This document shows, piece after piece, positions 45,459 through 56,132 of a DNA stretch of 64,000 nucleotides. The DNA lies in contig JAEOAD010002183.1 in the NCBI GenBank assembly GCA_036365145.1, forward strand, positions 1,550,001 to 1,614,000. The letters are read 5' to 3'. Within the stretch, counting starts at the first letter, position 1; each line of letters starts with the position of its first letter. The notes below the pieces were generated by a model. The model did not search any database. It was not told the DNA's origin and was given only the letters and a program-made list of their open reading frames with translations. A program made the position numbers and the translations under genes. This DNA comes from Orientallactaga sibirica. Taxonomy: Eukaryota > Chordata > Mammalia > Rodentia > Dipodidae.

Positions 45459-45893
45459 TTTACTTAGATTTTTCACTTCCTTCTCTTCCTGAAGTATCTT
45501 TCCCCATATAGGTGTCAGGGCTCTTTTAAGGGCTGATGCATGAAGACAAAAGCTTGCCTTGAACATGGTTAGCTGTAGTTCTGAACAGAAACCTCATTCT
45601 GAAATGGATTCAGAAAACAGGTTAGGCACTAATCTTGATACAAGCTGCCTGCCTGGACCAGTGGTGCAGAATGAAAAGTGAGAACAAGACCCACTTTTAA
45701 AATGTATCAGTTTGTGCCCATATATTCTCATGAGCTTTATCAATGAAGGAAGGCCTTTGCAAAGACAGTGGGGATCTGTCGAGGCTGGAGCACAGAGCCG
45801 TACCATGTAATATCAATACCATCCAGACAATGAGATTCTAAAGACTGAAGGAAATAAGTGTTAACTATAAAAGTTATATAGAAGGACTGGAGA
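45459..45893. other. Intergenic DNA
   Basis: No recognised feature. Confidence 0.5.
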
Positions 45894-46028
45894 GATTAAC
45901 CACTTGCCTACAAAGCCTAATGACCTGAGTTCAATTCCCCAGTGCCTAGGTAAAGGCAATTGCACAAAGTGTGCATGCATCTGGAGTCCATTTGCAGTGG
46001 CTAGCAGCCCTGGAATGCCCATTCTCTC
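45894..46028 (+). mobile_element. DIP-like SINE, internally deleted
   Basis: GGACTGGAGAGATTAACCAC shows loss of the A-box segment. The B box and body are present, and the copy ends at its CT run against a B1. Confidence 0.88.
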
Positions 46029-46187
46029 TGTAGCTGGGTGTGGTGGTGTGAGCCTTTAACCCTAGCACTTGGGATGCAGAAGTAGGAGGATCACTGTGAG
46101 TCTGAGGTCACCCTGAGACTGCATCATGAATTCTAGGTCAGTCTTGGCTAGAGCAAGACCCTACCTTGAAAAACAAACAAACAAAAA
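46029..46187 (+). mobile_element. B1 SINE joined to DIP-like SINE
   Basis: Forward B1 (TAGCTGGGTGTGGTGGTGTG) with an (AAAC)n tail, beginning exactly where the preceding SINE stops. Confidence 0.92.
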
Positions 46188-46412
46188 GTTACCTATGTGT
46201 ACATATAATGTTACATAAATGCCACTGGAAAAGCAGAAAGGGGACTATTTGAAGGGAAGAAGAGGACCAGTGAGAGGGAAGGAGAGGTGGGGAGGGAAGA
46301 GAAGGTAACTAAGGGGCAAAGAACAAGGACGTATATGGACGAAAATATCATAATGAAACCCAGGAGTTTGTATGCTAACTTAAAAATTAATAAAGAAGAA
46401 CTTGAAAATGTC
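46188..46412 (+). mobile_element. L1 3' end
   Basis: The G/A-rich run GAGAGGGAAGGAGAGGTGGG, then ATATCATAATGAAACCCAGG and TTTGTATGCTAACTTAAAAA, match the end of a rodent L1 3' UTR. It runs forward and is 5' truncated. Confidence 0.75.
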
Positions 46413-46699
46413 ACTGGATTTACTTTTCTGAGCTGATTATATTTCTTATGTTTAGGACTATTAATGTAACTGAGTTAATACAATGACAACCTCAGGTCAG
46501 TGTTTAGAAATTATAGCGATGTATACTTCAGAATAGGTATTTTGTATCTATATAGCTATATCATTCCTAAGTATGAGTAGTTTATATTTATTTGTAGTCA
46601 AGTACAATGCTGGTCCAGTTGCTTGTGAAAAATGAAGGGACATAAAAGGCTTTGCAAATAAGAAGTTGGAATATGGAGCTTTTAAAAGACTGACATCAA
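46413..46699. other. Short intergenic DNA
   Basis: AT-rich; nothing recognised. Confidence 0.5.
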
Positions 46700-46964
46700 G
46701 GGCTGGACAGATGGCTTAGCGGTTAAGGTGCCTGCCTGCTAAGCCTAAGAACCCAGTTCCAATCTCCAGGTCCCACATTTAGCCAGATGCAAAGTAATGC
46801 AAGGGCGCAATGCCGCACTTTCCCACAAAGGGGCGCACGTATCTGGATTTCGTTCACAGCAGCTGAGTGACTGCTGGCGCACCCATTCTCTATCTGTCTC
46901 CCTCACCCTCTCTCTCTCTGTGTCTCTCTCCAAAAATAAAACAATTAAAAAAATTTTTTTAAAA
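46700..46964 (+). mobile_element. DIP-like SINE, long subfamily
   Basis: Clean example of the long form: one B-box unit (CCAGTTCCAATCTCCAGG), extra segment GCAAGGGCGCAATGCCGCAC, CT/GT-rich segment. GACTGACATCAA / GGCTGACATCAA flanks it as a duplication. Confidence 0.95.
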
Positions 46965-47029
46965 AAGGCTGACATCAAAATGGAAATATCTTTTTAAAGA
47001 ACATAGCCTTTATTAAAAATGAAGAACCA

Positions 47030-47245
47030 GGGCTGGAGAGATGGCTTAGTTGTTAAGGCACTGCCTACAAAGCCAAAGGATCCAGGTTTGATTCCCATGT
47101 ACACCAGATGCACGAGGTGGTGCATGCATCTGTAGTTCATTTGCATCAGCTGAAGGCCCTGGTGTACCCATTCTCTACCCCTCTCTCTCAAATAAATAAA
47201 TAAAAATTTAAAAATTTAAAAATTTAAAAATTAAAAAAAAAAAAC
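47030..47245 (+). mobile_element. DIP-like SINE
   Basis: Forward copy; the tail has become a (AAATTTAA)n-like repeat. Confidence 0.95.
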
Positions 47246-47261
47246 AAATAACAGAGGGATG

Positions 47262-47379
47262 GTGTATTAGTCAGGGTTACAACTGTGCTCTCTGGAAATC
47301 AATTTCTCAGTGTTTGGGATACAGCTCAGTTAGTAGAGAAGGACCCAATCATATACCAGTAGGAATCCTGATTTGATTT
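47262..47379 (-). mobile_element. MLT2/MaLR LTR end remnant
   Basis: GTATTAGTCAGGGTTACAAC followed by CTCTCTGGAAATCA is the reversed LTR terminus of ERVL-type elements. Only a short piece remains. Confidence 0.4.
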
Positions 47380-47611
47380 CTTTTTTTTTTAAATATTTTA
47401 GTTTTATTATTTGAGAGAGATAAATAGGCAGGTAGAGAGAGGAAAAAGAGAGAGAGGGAGAGAATGAGCATGTTGGGGTTTCTAGCCACTGCAGACTCCA
47501 GATGCATGTGCCCCCTTATGCATCTGGCTTACATGGGTCCTGGAAAATGGAACCTGGGTCCTTTGGCTTTGCAGGTAAGCACCTTAGCCACTAAGCCATC
47601 TCTCCAGCCCA
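47380..47611 (-). mobile_element. DIP-like SINE
   Basis: Reverse copy with T-rich tail, body CTCCAGATGCATGTGCCCCC and head complement GCCATCTCTCCAGCCC. Confidence 0.95.
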
Positions 47612-48621
47612 GAATCCTAACTTTTTTTGGATCCTTCCTTCATGCTTTTCATCCTCCCTCCCTCCCTTCCATCTTTTCTTTGTCTCCTACAACATTAAAA
47701 CAAGTAATGCACATCCTAGGGAAGTCCTCCAAGCATGCATCACTGTTTCCTGCCATATCTTAGTAGTACTACCCTCTCTGAGCATCCATTTCCACATCCC
47801 ATGTCCACTCAACCACTGTTTTGGCAGCCCTTCCAATTCGGTGGTCTTTTATCACCAAGGCTAATTCTCTGTTCTTTCCCTAAGTTACCTGTGGTAAATC
47901 ACTTTCTACCTTGAGTTACTACTGTACCTTACCCATTCCTCAACTAGAGCCCTGCTTTGACATCATTTCTCTCTCTGTCCTTGGTCTTCCAACAGGTCTT
48001 TAGCACTTTCTCCAAACATATCTTAAGTGGTTTGACAGTATGTCTGGCTCATAACAGGTATTTGATTGGATAAATGCAAGAGGTTGTCAAGGATCCTTTC
48101 TGAAATCTGCTGAGGTTATATATCCTACCCGCATAGTTTATCATATGAAATATAAGATGCAAATAATATTTTCAGTGGTGTTTAGTGCAATGTGGGACTG
48201 TCATCCCAGGGTATCACCATGCCCTGTCCACAAATGGTGTGAAACACATTAGCTCTATGGCAGCCTTTCCTATATTCTGGCTCTGGCGGTGTTCAGTGAA
48301 CAGCAATGCTGTATGTGGAAGGGTCAGAAGGGGGGCGGCAAACACTTAAGCCAGTGAAGTAATAGGTATGAACACTCCTAGTGGCTGAGTCTCTAAGCCA
48401 CCAGCAGATGCTGCGCTTCTCATGAGACTTTATTTTCAAAACACACATGCAAAGATAAAATGAAGACCTTCAAGATGATGACCAGGGAGCATTAAAAGCC
48501 ACCACAGCCACCACAGACTGTTCTGTTGGCATGTCCATGAAGTGGTCCTTGTTGGAAATGTTCCACAGAACAAGTAAGATGAATGCACTGTTAATTTTTA
48601 GGGATAGCATATTGATATTCT
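47612..48621. other. Intergenic DNA
   Basis: No gene. The piece CTGGCTCATAACAGGTATTT near 48045 is in the style of an old L2 3' end, but I cannot claim it. Confidence 0.5.
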
Positions 48622-48840
48622 TCTTCTTCTTTTTTTTTTAATGAGAGACAGAGAGAGAAAGAATTGGCATGTCAGGGCCTCCAGCCACTGCAAACCAACT
48701 CCAGACTTGTGTGTCACCTTGTGTACAACCTTACACATGTGTCACCTTGTGGGTCTGGCTTACATGGGTCCTGGGGAATTGAACCTGGGTCCTTTGGCTT
48801 TGCAGGCAAGCACCTTAACTGCTAAGCCATCTCTCCAGCC
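48622..48840 (-). mobile_element. DIP-like SINE with internal duplication
   Basis: Reverse copy in which a TGTGTCACCTTGTG segment occurs twice (about 48709-48750). Confidence 0.93.
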
Positions 48841-48841
48841 C

Positions 48842-49034
48842 ATATTTTTATTTATTTGAGAGAGACAAAGAGAGAAAGAATGGGCATGCCAGGGCCTCTA
48901 GCCACTGCAAACAAACTCCAGACACATGTACCACCTTTTGCATCTGGCTTACACGTGGTTACTGGGGAATTGAACCTGGGTCCTTAGGCTTTTCAGGCAA
49001 GCACCTTAACCACTAAGCCATATCCCCAGCCTGA
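48842..49034 (-). mobile_element. DIP-like SINE, tandem
   Basis: Second reverse copy immediately after the previous one, in the same orientation. Head complement ends GCCATATCCCCAGCC. Confidence 0.94.
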
Positions 49035-49447
49035 TATATTTAACTTAAACAACACAAATGCTATTTTGTTTTATCTAAGTTGAATTAAATTTTGTGTCCA
49101 TAATTCCTAACGTTTTCTTTATTTTGAACATTTGCTAAGGACTCCCTCCCAATAAACAAGTTTTCATGTTGATTTTAAATGTACAATTAGGATCTTGCAG
49201 TGTTTGGCAAGTCTAGGTCTGGTGAATGAGAATATTGTAGGTTGAGATACTACTGTCAGAATCCTAAAGCAGACGATAGGATATTTGGGGGGATTAGTTC
49301 TTTTTATTGTACTTTTCAAGATTTTTGAAATGGTGGAATCCAATGCCAAATAACCTTATTAAACATACTTTGACTGAAGATTGACTAATTTCTATAATGC
49401 CTTGCTTCTAGAAACATGTATGATATGTTTTTCTTGCTTGGAGAAAA
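49035..49447. other. AT-rich intergenic DNA
   Basis: No recognised feature. Confidence 0.5.
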
Positions 49448-49461
49448 CAGAACAGTATCTT

Positions 49462-49633
49462 TTTTTTTTTTAAATTTTTTTTGTTTTTTGGTTTTTCGAG
49501 GTAGGGTCTCACTCTGGTCCAGGCTGACCTGGAATTAACTATGTAGTCTCAGGGTGGCCTTGAACTCTCAGCGATCCTCCTACCTCTGCCTCCCGAGTGC
49601 TGGGATTAAAGGCGTGCGCCACCACGCCCGGCT
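49462..49633 (-). mobile_element. Young B1 SINE with 14 bp duplication
   Basis: Reverse B1 that keeps CpGs (AGGCGTGCGCCACCACGCCC), flanked by perfect CAGAACAGTATCTT at 49448-49461 and 49634-49647. The retained CpGs and perfect duplication suggest it is recent. Confidence 0.97.
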
Positions 49634-49647
49634 CAGAACAGTATCTT

Positions 49648-51004
49648 GAAATGATATCTTCTCACAACATAGCTGGTACTCTTTCCTTCTTGGCTCCAAA
49701 TAAAAATACAAACCTAACATGTCTCAAATATTTCTTAAAATACATTCTGACTCATCAATGAACCTACATTCCTGCTGTACATTAGATATATTAATATACA
49801 CGTTGAATCCTCAGGGGATATCAAGTTGGAAAGTTGGTTACCGTTGAACCCTACTTAAACTATGTGGTCTCCACTTGTTTCTTTATGTTTACAAGCCCTT
49901 CATACTCATTGTACACAACTGGGTTGGAAGTAATGGTGAAGAACTCAGTAGCTCAGGCAACACAGAAGGAAAAGAGGCCTTTTGGAAGGAAATGGAGACC
50001 TTTATGGCCAGCAAGATAGAGAAGACGTATATTCAAATGAATTGGGATAGTTTTCTATGTGCTTATTGTGATCTAGAAATCATTTCTGTTGATTCTCCCA
50101 ACCTCCATTTGTTCAAACTTCTCAAAGAATATCTTCATGGGAGCGATGGTGATGGGAGGAGAAAGAGAGTTTCAGGTTGGCTACATTGCAGATTCAATAA
50201 CTGGCTGGAGAAGGCTTATACTAGCTGAAAAGAGATGATTGTTAAATACATTGGCATCCACTTTTGATTTTAAGCATTTGCTACTCTCTAGAAATGTTCT
50301 TAAGCTTCTTCTGCCTGCTTTACACTTCCTTTTTGATGTTTTTGTGGCCTTTATCTCTATTATTGTTATTTATGTACCTGCCTCTGTTTCTGGACCCAGA
50401 GATTGCAATGATTACACAGTATAGATGCTCAACAATGACCCTGGTAATAATGGTCACATAAGATGCATATCTTTACAGGCTCACATTAAAGCACTGAAAA
50501 GATAGTATTATATTAGCAGCACTGTTTCATTCCTCTATTCACTTAAATAACATGATGTGAGCTCCTATCATGAAATTTCGGGCCCTCTTTTTCTTCAAGA
50601 ATTTCACCATTTACTTGGAGAAATGTATATGTAGTAACTTTTCTTTGAATATCTGTGTACCTTTCCATGTATGTTTTAAATGTGTCCACTAGATGGTTTG
50701 CTAAGTCATAAGGCAACTCTAGTATGCCATACACATACAAAAAAATGAAGGTCCACATGCCAATCATTAACAGCTTACTTCTGATGGGAAAGAAATGGAT
50801 ACACAATAGGGGCACATAATACTTTCCTTTTCCTTTGTACCATGTATATGGTCTGAATTTCCAAGTATGAATTACTTCATACTTAAGGAAAAAATTTAAA
50901 ACTTGGTATAGTTAACACAAATTCAAAGATGCATTATGGGACATGAGCAAATAGTATGAAGTGTATGTATTTGATTTTGTAGATAATGACAGTCACATGT
51001 GGAT
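49648..51004. other. Intergenic DNA
   Basis: A 117-codon frame at 49875-50228 and a 90-codon minus frame at 50543-50815 have no recognisable motif. I see no exon evidence. Confidence 0.5.
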
Positions 51005-51164
51005 TTTTTGTTTTGTTTTGTTTTTTCAAGGTAGGATCTCACTCTAGTCCAGGCTGACCTGTAATTCACTATGTAGTCTCAGGGTGGCCTCAAACTCACA
51101 GTGGTCCTCCTACCTCTGCCTCCTTTGTGCTGGGATTAAAGGAGTGTGCCACCACACCTGGCAA
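51005..51164 (-). mobile_element. B1 SINE
   Basis: Reverse B1 with GTTTT-rich tail and core CTGGGATTAAAGGAGTGTGC. Confidence 0.95.
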
Positions 51165-51174
51165 CACATGCAGA

Positions 51175-51416
51175 TTTTTTATTTATTTTGAGAGGGGAGG
51201 CAGAGAAAGAAGCAGAAAGAGAGAGTGAGAGAATGAGCATGCCAGACCTTCAGCCTGCTGTGAACAAACTCCAGATGCATCCGCCACATTGTAGAACATG
51301 TGTGACATTGCAGGCTTGTGTCACTGTGCATCTGGCTACATGGGACCTGGAGATTTGAACATGAATTCTTGGGCTTTGCAGGCAAGTGTCTTAATTGCTA
51401 AGCCATCTCTCCAGCT
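51175..51416 (-). mobile_element. DIP-like SINE, long subfamily
   Basis: Reverse copy. The extra segment is represented by GTGTGACATTGCAGGCTTGT; the head complement ends CATCTCTCCAGCT. Confidence 0.88.
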
Positions 51417-52137
51417 CACATGTGGACTTTTAAGCTGAAGGGTGATATGATACAAAAATATATTTATAGAAGATAACAGATTGAATTGAAAACTAGGTTG
51501 TACCGGTAAGAGGCTTACTGGATTAGTTATGATTTATTCTTTGTTCATATGCAAGGATTTTTTTTTCTACCTGGTTTTTGTTGAAATAACTTGGACTAGA
51601 AGAATGTAGGCTGAAGCACACAGGTTCTTAGTGTCTATAAAAACAGAGAGCTCAGACATGTGGTCTTTCCTTTCAGCTCTAATATCATCTCTACCTTACA
51701 TCCTGGACTCAGTTAAGTTGGCAAAGAAGGCATGTAGTCTCATTGCAAGTCACACAGGTGAACATTTGTGCCAAAGGGAATAAAACTCCTGGTAGAGCCT
51801 GGTCTTGCTAGAAATGCAGAGATGGGAGACTTGGATAACCATGATTATCAGGGTACAATCTGGAAGTTGTCATTTGAGGGTGGTTTGTGTTGTACTCAGT
51901 GTCACTGGCTTCTAGGCAACTGACCAGGGCACTCTGAGTCATAAGGGTATTAATTTCTTCATCTAATGCCTTTCATATGGTGATAACCTAGCCTGGGGGG
52001 AGGTTCAAGTAAAAATTACTATGCGAGTGGAAGGTTGGTGGAAACCTAAAATTGTGAGATTTGATGTACATCATGTGGGGTTAAGATAACTCAGAAACTT
52101 GTTAGGTTCCTACAGTAAAAAAAGAAAACCAGGAAAG
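51417..52137. other. Intergenic DNA
   Basis: No recognised feature. Confidence 0.5.
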
Positions 52138-52160
52138 GGCTGGAGAGATGGCTTAGTGGG
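52138..52160 (+). mobile_element. DIP-like SINE, head fragment only
   Basis: Twenty-three bases of perfect head and A box, cut off abruptly at GGCTTAGTGG. The rest is LTR-like sequence, so the break is an old recombination or an aborted insertion. Confidence 0.75.
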
Positions 52161-52163
52161 CTA

Positions 52164-52885
52164 CTTTACCTGAATCAGCCTCTTGAGTCCACCAACCAGT
52201 CAGTTCCCTCCCTTACACACCTGAGTCTGATGGTGAGGCTCATCCAAATTGGATTTGGATCCATCTAAATTCATAAACTGCACATGTGAATCCCTCTCTC
52301 TCAGACACATGTGTAGGTATAGTCCTCCTCTTCTTGCCTCACAATCCTAGATTCTTGGCTCCTTTTCTATGAGTGGGATCTCTTGGTTTCTCCTCCCCCT
52401 TACCAGCCTGGTTAAAGGGAAGGATCTCTTTGTGTCCATGTGCTTTCCTGCCTTGCTACTTGTGTGTCTGTATTTAAATTCAAAGTTCCTTATTCTCTTG
52501 TAGTCATCTGACAGCCTTTTGTAAGAGGGATTTGTGGCTTGGGCTTTTGTGCCTTGGTTTCCTCTCTCTCTCTCTCCATTTCTTTCATGTATGTGTGTGG
52601 TCTGTGTGCCTTCCCCAGAAGCTTCTATCCCAGAGATGTGAGTGGTTGGTTAAGGGGAGATTTTTCTCCTTCTCCCATCTCCCTTTCCAGCTGTGCTAGG
52701 GGTACAATTTCTTTTGTCTTAGGCTTACCTGCTATCCTTCCCTCTGGATCCTTACTGTCCCTAAAATAAATCCCATAATTCACCATTTACTCTCTCTCAG
52801 TCCATGTTTCTAATGCTTTGCTAATTGGACAAGGACCCAAAAGTTGGGGCCCATGGACCTGGGATCTCTTGCATCTTTATGGAAT
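52164..52885 (+). mobile_element. ERV LTR-like remnant
   Basis: The end block CCCTAAAATAAATCCCATAA, then ATTGGACAAGGACCCAAAAG and GTTGGGGCCCATGGACCTGG, parallels 32750-32860. The upstream boundary and class are uncertain. Confidence 0.45.
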
Positions 52886-52937
52886 CTAATTTTCCCTAAA
52901 CTTCAAGAATCTCACATCAATACTAAAGAGATCTACC

Positions 52938-53060
52938 TCATTCATTCATTCATTCATTCATTCATTCATCTTTTCAATAAACAGTGCATTTATTCCATGC
53001 TCATGAAGGTCAAACACTGGGTAGAGTATTAGGAAGATAATGGTGAACAAAGACAGCCTT
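52938..53060 (-). repeat. (TTCA)n plus ancient repeat remnant
   Basis: A TTCA array at 52938-52968 precedes TTCAATAAACAGTGCATTTA and GGTGAACAAAGACAGCC. This order is typical of an old mammalian interspersed repeat (L2/MIR style) that I cannot place precisely. Confidence 0.45.
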
Positions 53061-54518
53061 GATCCTTGTGTCTTTGCCACACTGCTCACATCCCAGCATA
53101 GGATGGAGATAGTAAAAGAACCACAACATAAATGCAAACCCCAAACTGTGAAAAGGCACTGAGGAAGAGGTACAAGATGAAATTACATATAAAGAAACTT
53201 GAGAGAGGAAAGTCAGAGAGGTTTCCCAGGGGAATAATGACTCTACTAAGCTCATTTCTCAAAAGTGGAAAAAAGAGCCTGGGATTCTGGGTAAGCTGTC
53301 TACTTCTTACCACTAAGCAAAAACTGACTTCCTGAGTCAGACTAAAAATGAGAAATCAAGGGCTCCTCTTAAACATGGTTCTGGATCAGTGAGATTTATG
53401 AATCCATGTTAGCACACAGAGGGCTAAGATGGCATTCCTTTAGCTACTGTTTGGAGGACAAAATGTAAGCTTTCCAAGAATTTAAAAAGAAAACAACAGG
53501 GAGACCCTACAACCTTTATTAAACTTCTGCTTAATATTTGTATAATATCACTGAAGTATAGACTTCCTTCCTGACACCTAAATATATGAAACCAAAAGTG
53601 AGTGATTTTCCCTATGAGCATTTTCTATAGCCAGCCCACTAATGTCTGTTTCCAATCATGTCCCAGTGTTTCAAGGCTGGCAGGATTTTAAGCAGCAGTT
53701 TCTTTTCACCAATGCTGCCCCCCTTATTCTGTTAACTGGTCTCTGTTGCTTCATGTTGTCTCTGACTAGAACTGATTCAGTTATTTAATTATAATTATGA
53801 AGAAATGTTGAGGTGTAAATCTAGATGCCAGGTAACATACTTGGCATTCTGGAACTCCAGGTTGGAATATCTAGCCATAACCAAGGGTACCATTTGGCAC
53901 TTATGGACAGTCTCTGATTCATAAGCTCTGTCTCAGAAATGAGGGGAGCCAGCTGTCTGGCTCTAGTTATTAAACTCCAATGATTGCACCTCAGCCGTAG
54001 TGCCTTGAAAACTCTGCAGAATTTCCCAAACTAAGAGAAGGCTTATGAGTCAGACTGTTGGGGACTGTACCAGAAAGCACCTTCACTTTGAGGGAAATGT
54101 TTGGCTCACAAATCACACAAAATAAAATAAAACGCTATCTACTTAGGAGGAGTTATAAGGAGTATGGGCGTAGAGAGATATACAGGGATACGAATGTATG
54201 TGCACTTACTCACTATTCACCAAAGTGACTGGGAAGAATGATGGCTTCCAGGACAAATAAGTAACAATAATAAAAAAAATTAGTTTGAAATGTTTAACAG
54301 TCCTTGAAACCAGTCAGCACAGTCTAAGTCATATTGTAGTAGAATCACAAATTAAGCAGTGTTGGTTAGTAGTAAAATAAATTAAGCAACATGGGGAGGG
54401 GGGATATTTAGCTTAACAACTTGACCAACATGTAGGAAGAATTAAAATCATTCCAAAAGTAGTAGGACATGTTGATATTGAGAATGTGATAAATTCAGTC
54501 TTTTCTATCAAATAGATA
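53061..54518. other. Intergenic DNA with an orphan LTR-start copy
   Basis: Unique apart from a 44 bp segment (53706-53749) that recurs at 54519-54563. No gene is seen. Confidence 0.5.
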
Positions 54519-54945
54519 TCACCAATTGCTGCCCCCCTTATTCTGTTAACTGGTCTCTGCTGCACAGATAGTGGTCATACCTGTTTGTAACAACCAGATG
54601 TGATCCAGCTCCTAAAATGCCTAAAATGCTTTTGAGGTTAAAACTCTATGCTGAAACTTGTTATTGTTAACTTCCACTGACCTTCCCCTGACTCCTACTC
54701 TCACATTCGCTCTGCACCACTTAAATTAACCAGTCATGTATAGGTTTGTGAGGCTAAACTTCAGCCAATGAGGCAATGCCAGCACCCTTTTTAGGGACTA
54801 AAGGGCAGGCTGTCTTCCCATCCAGTGTGCCTGCTTAGCAGCTTTTGGGGCCACACATCCTTCTGCACAGAAGTAAAGTTGTCCTGTGGAAACACCTTCA
54901 TTTGAGTGCTGGTCTCTCAATTTGTGACCCTATCATTGTTTCTAA
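54519..54945 (+). mobile_element. Probable ERV solo LTR
   Basis: CAGCCAATGAGGCAATGCC (CCAAT box), CTTTTTAGGGACTAAAGG and GAGTGCTGGTCTCTCAATTT (R-U5 style) give an LTR-like order. Ends are not defined by a clear target duplication. Confidence 0.5.
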
Positions 54946-55847
54946 CAAATAATAGGTACAGTTTAACTGGATTTAGTTAAAATGCATATATTTTATACAT
55001 AAATTGTGTTTTCACATTCATTGTTTTCTGTGACATCACTGCAATCTCTCTTTTTATGTACTGATATGAGTTTTTTTTTTATTTCTAGTTGAAACAAAAC
55101 ATGTTCATCAGAATAATTTAAAAATATATAAGAAATGACAAATTTAAAAGCAAAATTCACAGGGAAATTCCAACAGTGATAATTATTCAAACTTTTGTCA
55201 ACATCACTGCAAGTACTTTAATATATTTACAAAATAAATATTGATCTAATAATTATTTACTTATTATAAGGAAAGACACTGTAGTGTATGTGTTGACAAT
55301 CTGTTTTCATTTTTTTGCCATAGGAAATAACTCTTGACCACTTACCATTTTCTTTTCCCCCTGTTTTATTATTCAGGTTGTGATATCAATAAAGAGCTCA
55401 AAGAAGAGAAAGGAAGGAGAGAGGGAAGAGAGGTGACTAATTCACTTAAGTATCATGGAGAAGATTTTGGTTGAGGGCAGGAAAGGGTATTGAGAAGAGA
55501 GAACCTTCAGGAACTGTTACAATGTGAGAATCCAAGAGCAAGGTGAAAAGATGAGACACAGAGGATATTTTAAAATGTAGTGCCATGGGTTACGAATCAT
55601 GCCAAGACTGAAATTGCTTTTGACTGCCTTTTAGCTTCTGGGATTTTTCTATGAATGTGACACTGGTGAGATTGGATCTAAATGAGATCTGGGATTTATT
55701 TGATTGACACACAATCCTTACTGTTTTCTCATTTTTTTTTTTTTTTGTCTGATAACATATCATGGAGATTCTCCTCAAACAACAAATGCAAGTTTATATG
55801 ATTTTGTTAGAGAACACACAGATTTTTCTTTTATGAGTACCCCAATA
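54946..55847. other. AT-rich intergenic DNA
   Basis: T run at 55732-55746. No gene recognised. Confidence 0.5.
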
Positions 55848-56132
55848 CTTTGTGTATGTGTGTATGCGTGTTCAGGAGTGTGCACATGCATGTGTTTGTG
55901 TGTACATGTGTATGGAAACCAGAGGACAACCTTGAGTACCACCCACTTCCTTTAAGACAGGGTCTCTCGTTGTCCTAGAGCTCACCAATTAGGCTAGACT
56001 AATTGATCCTCCTGGGATTACAAACATATGCCTCTGTGCCTACCATTTTACATGGATACGGCATCACCCTGCGGTCCTCATGCTTGCCTTGTGATCCAAG
56101 CACTCCCCTGACTGAGCCATCTCCCCAGCCCA
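55848..56132 (-). mobile_element. B4 SINE
   Basis: TG-rich left, ATGGAAACCAGAGGACAACC, B1-like middle (AAGACAGGGTCTCTCGTTGT), right end GACTGAGCCATCTCCCCAGC. Confidence 0.87.

Noticed and set aside
48622..49034. CRISPR-like tandem repeats
   Set aside because: The repeated units are adjacent ~200 bp SINEs with tails, not short repeats with unique spacers, and the DNA is mammalian.
49875..50228. 117-codon frame as a small gene
   Set aside because: No recognisable domain or supporting promoter or poly(A) context; I cannot separate it from chance.
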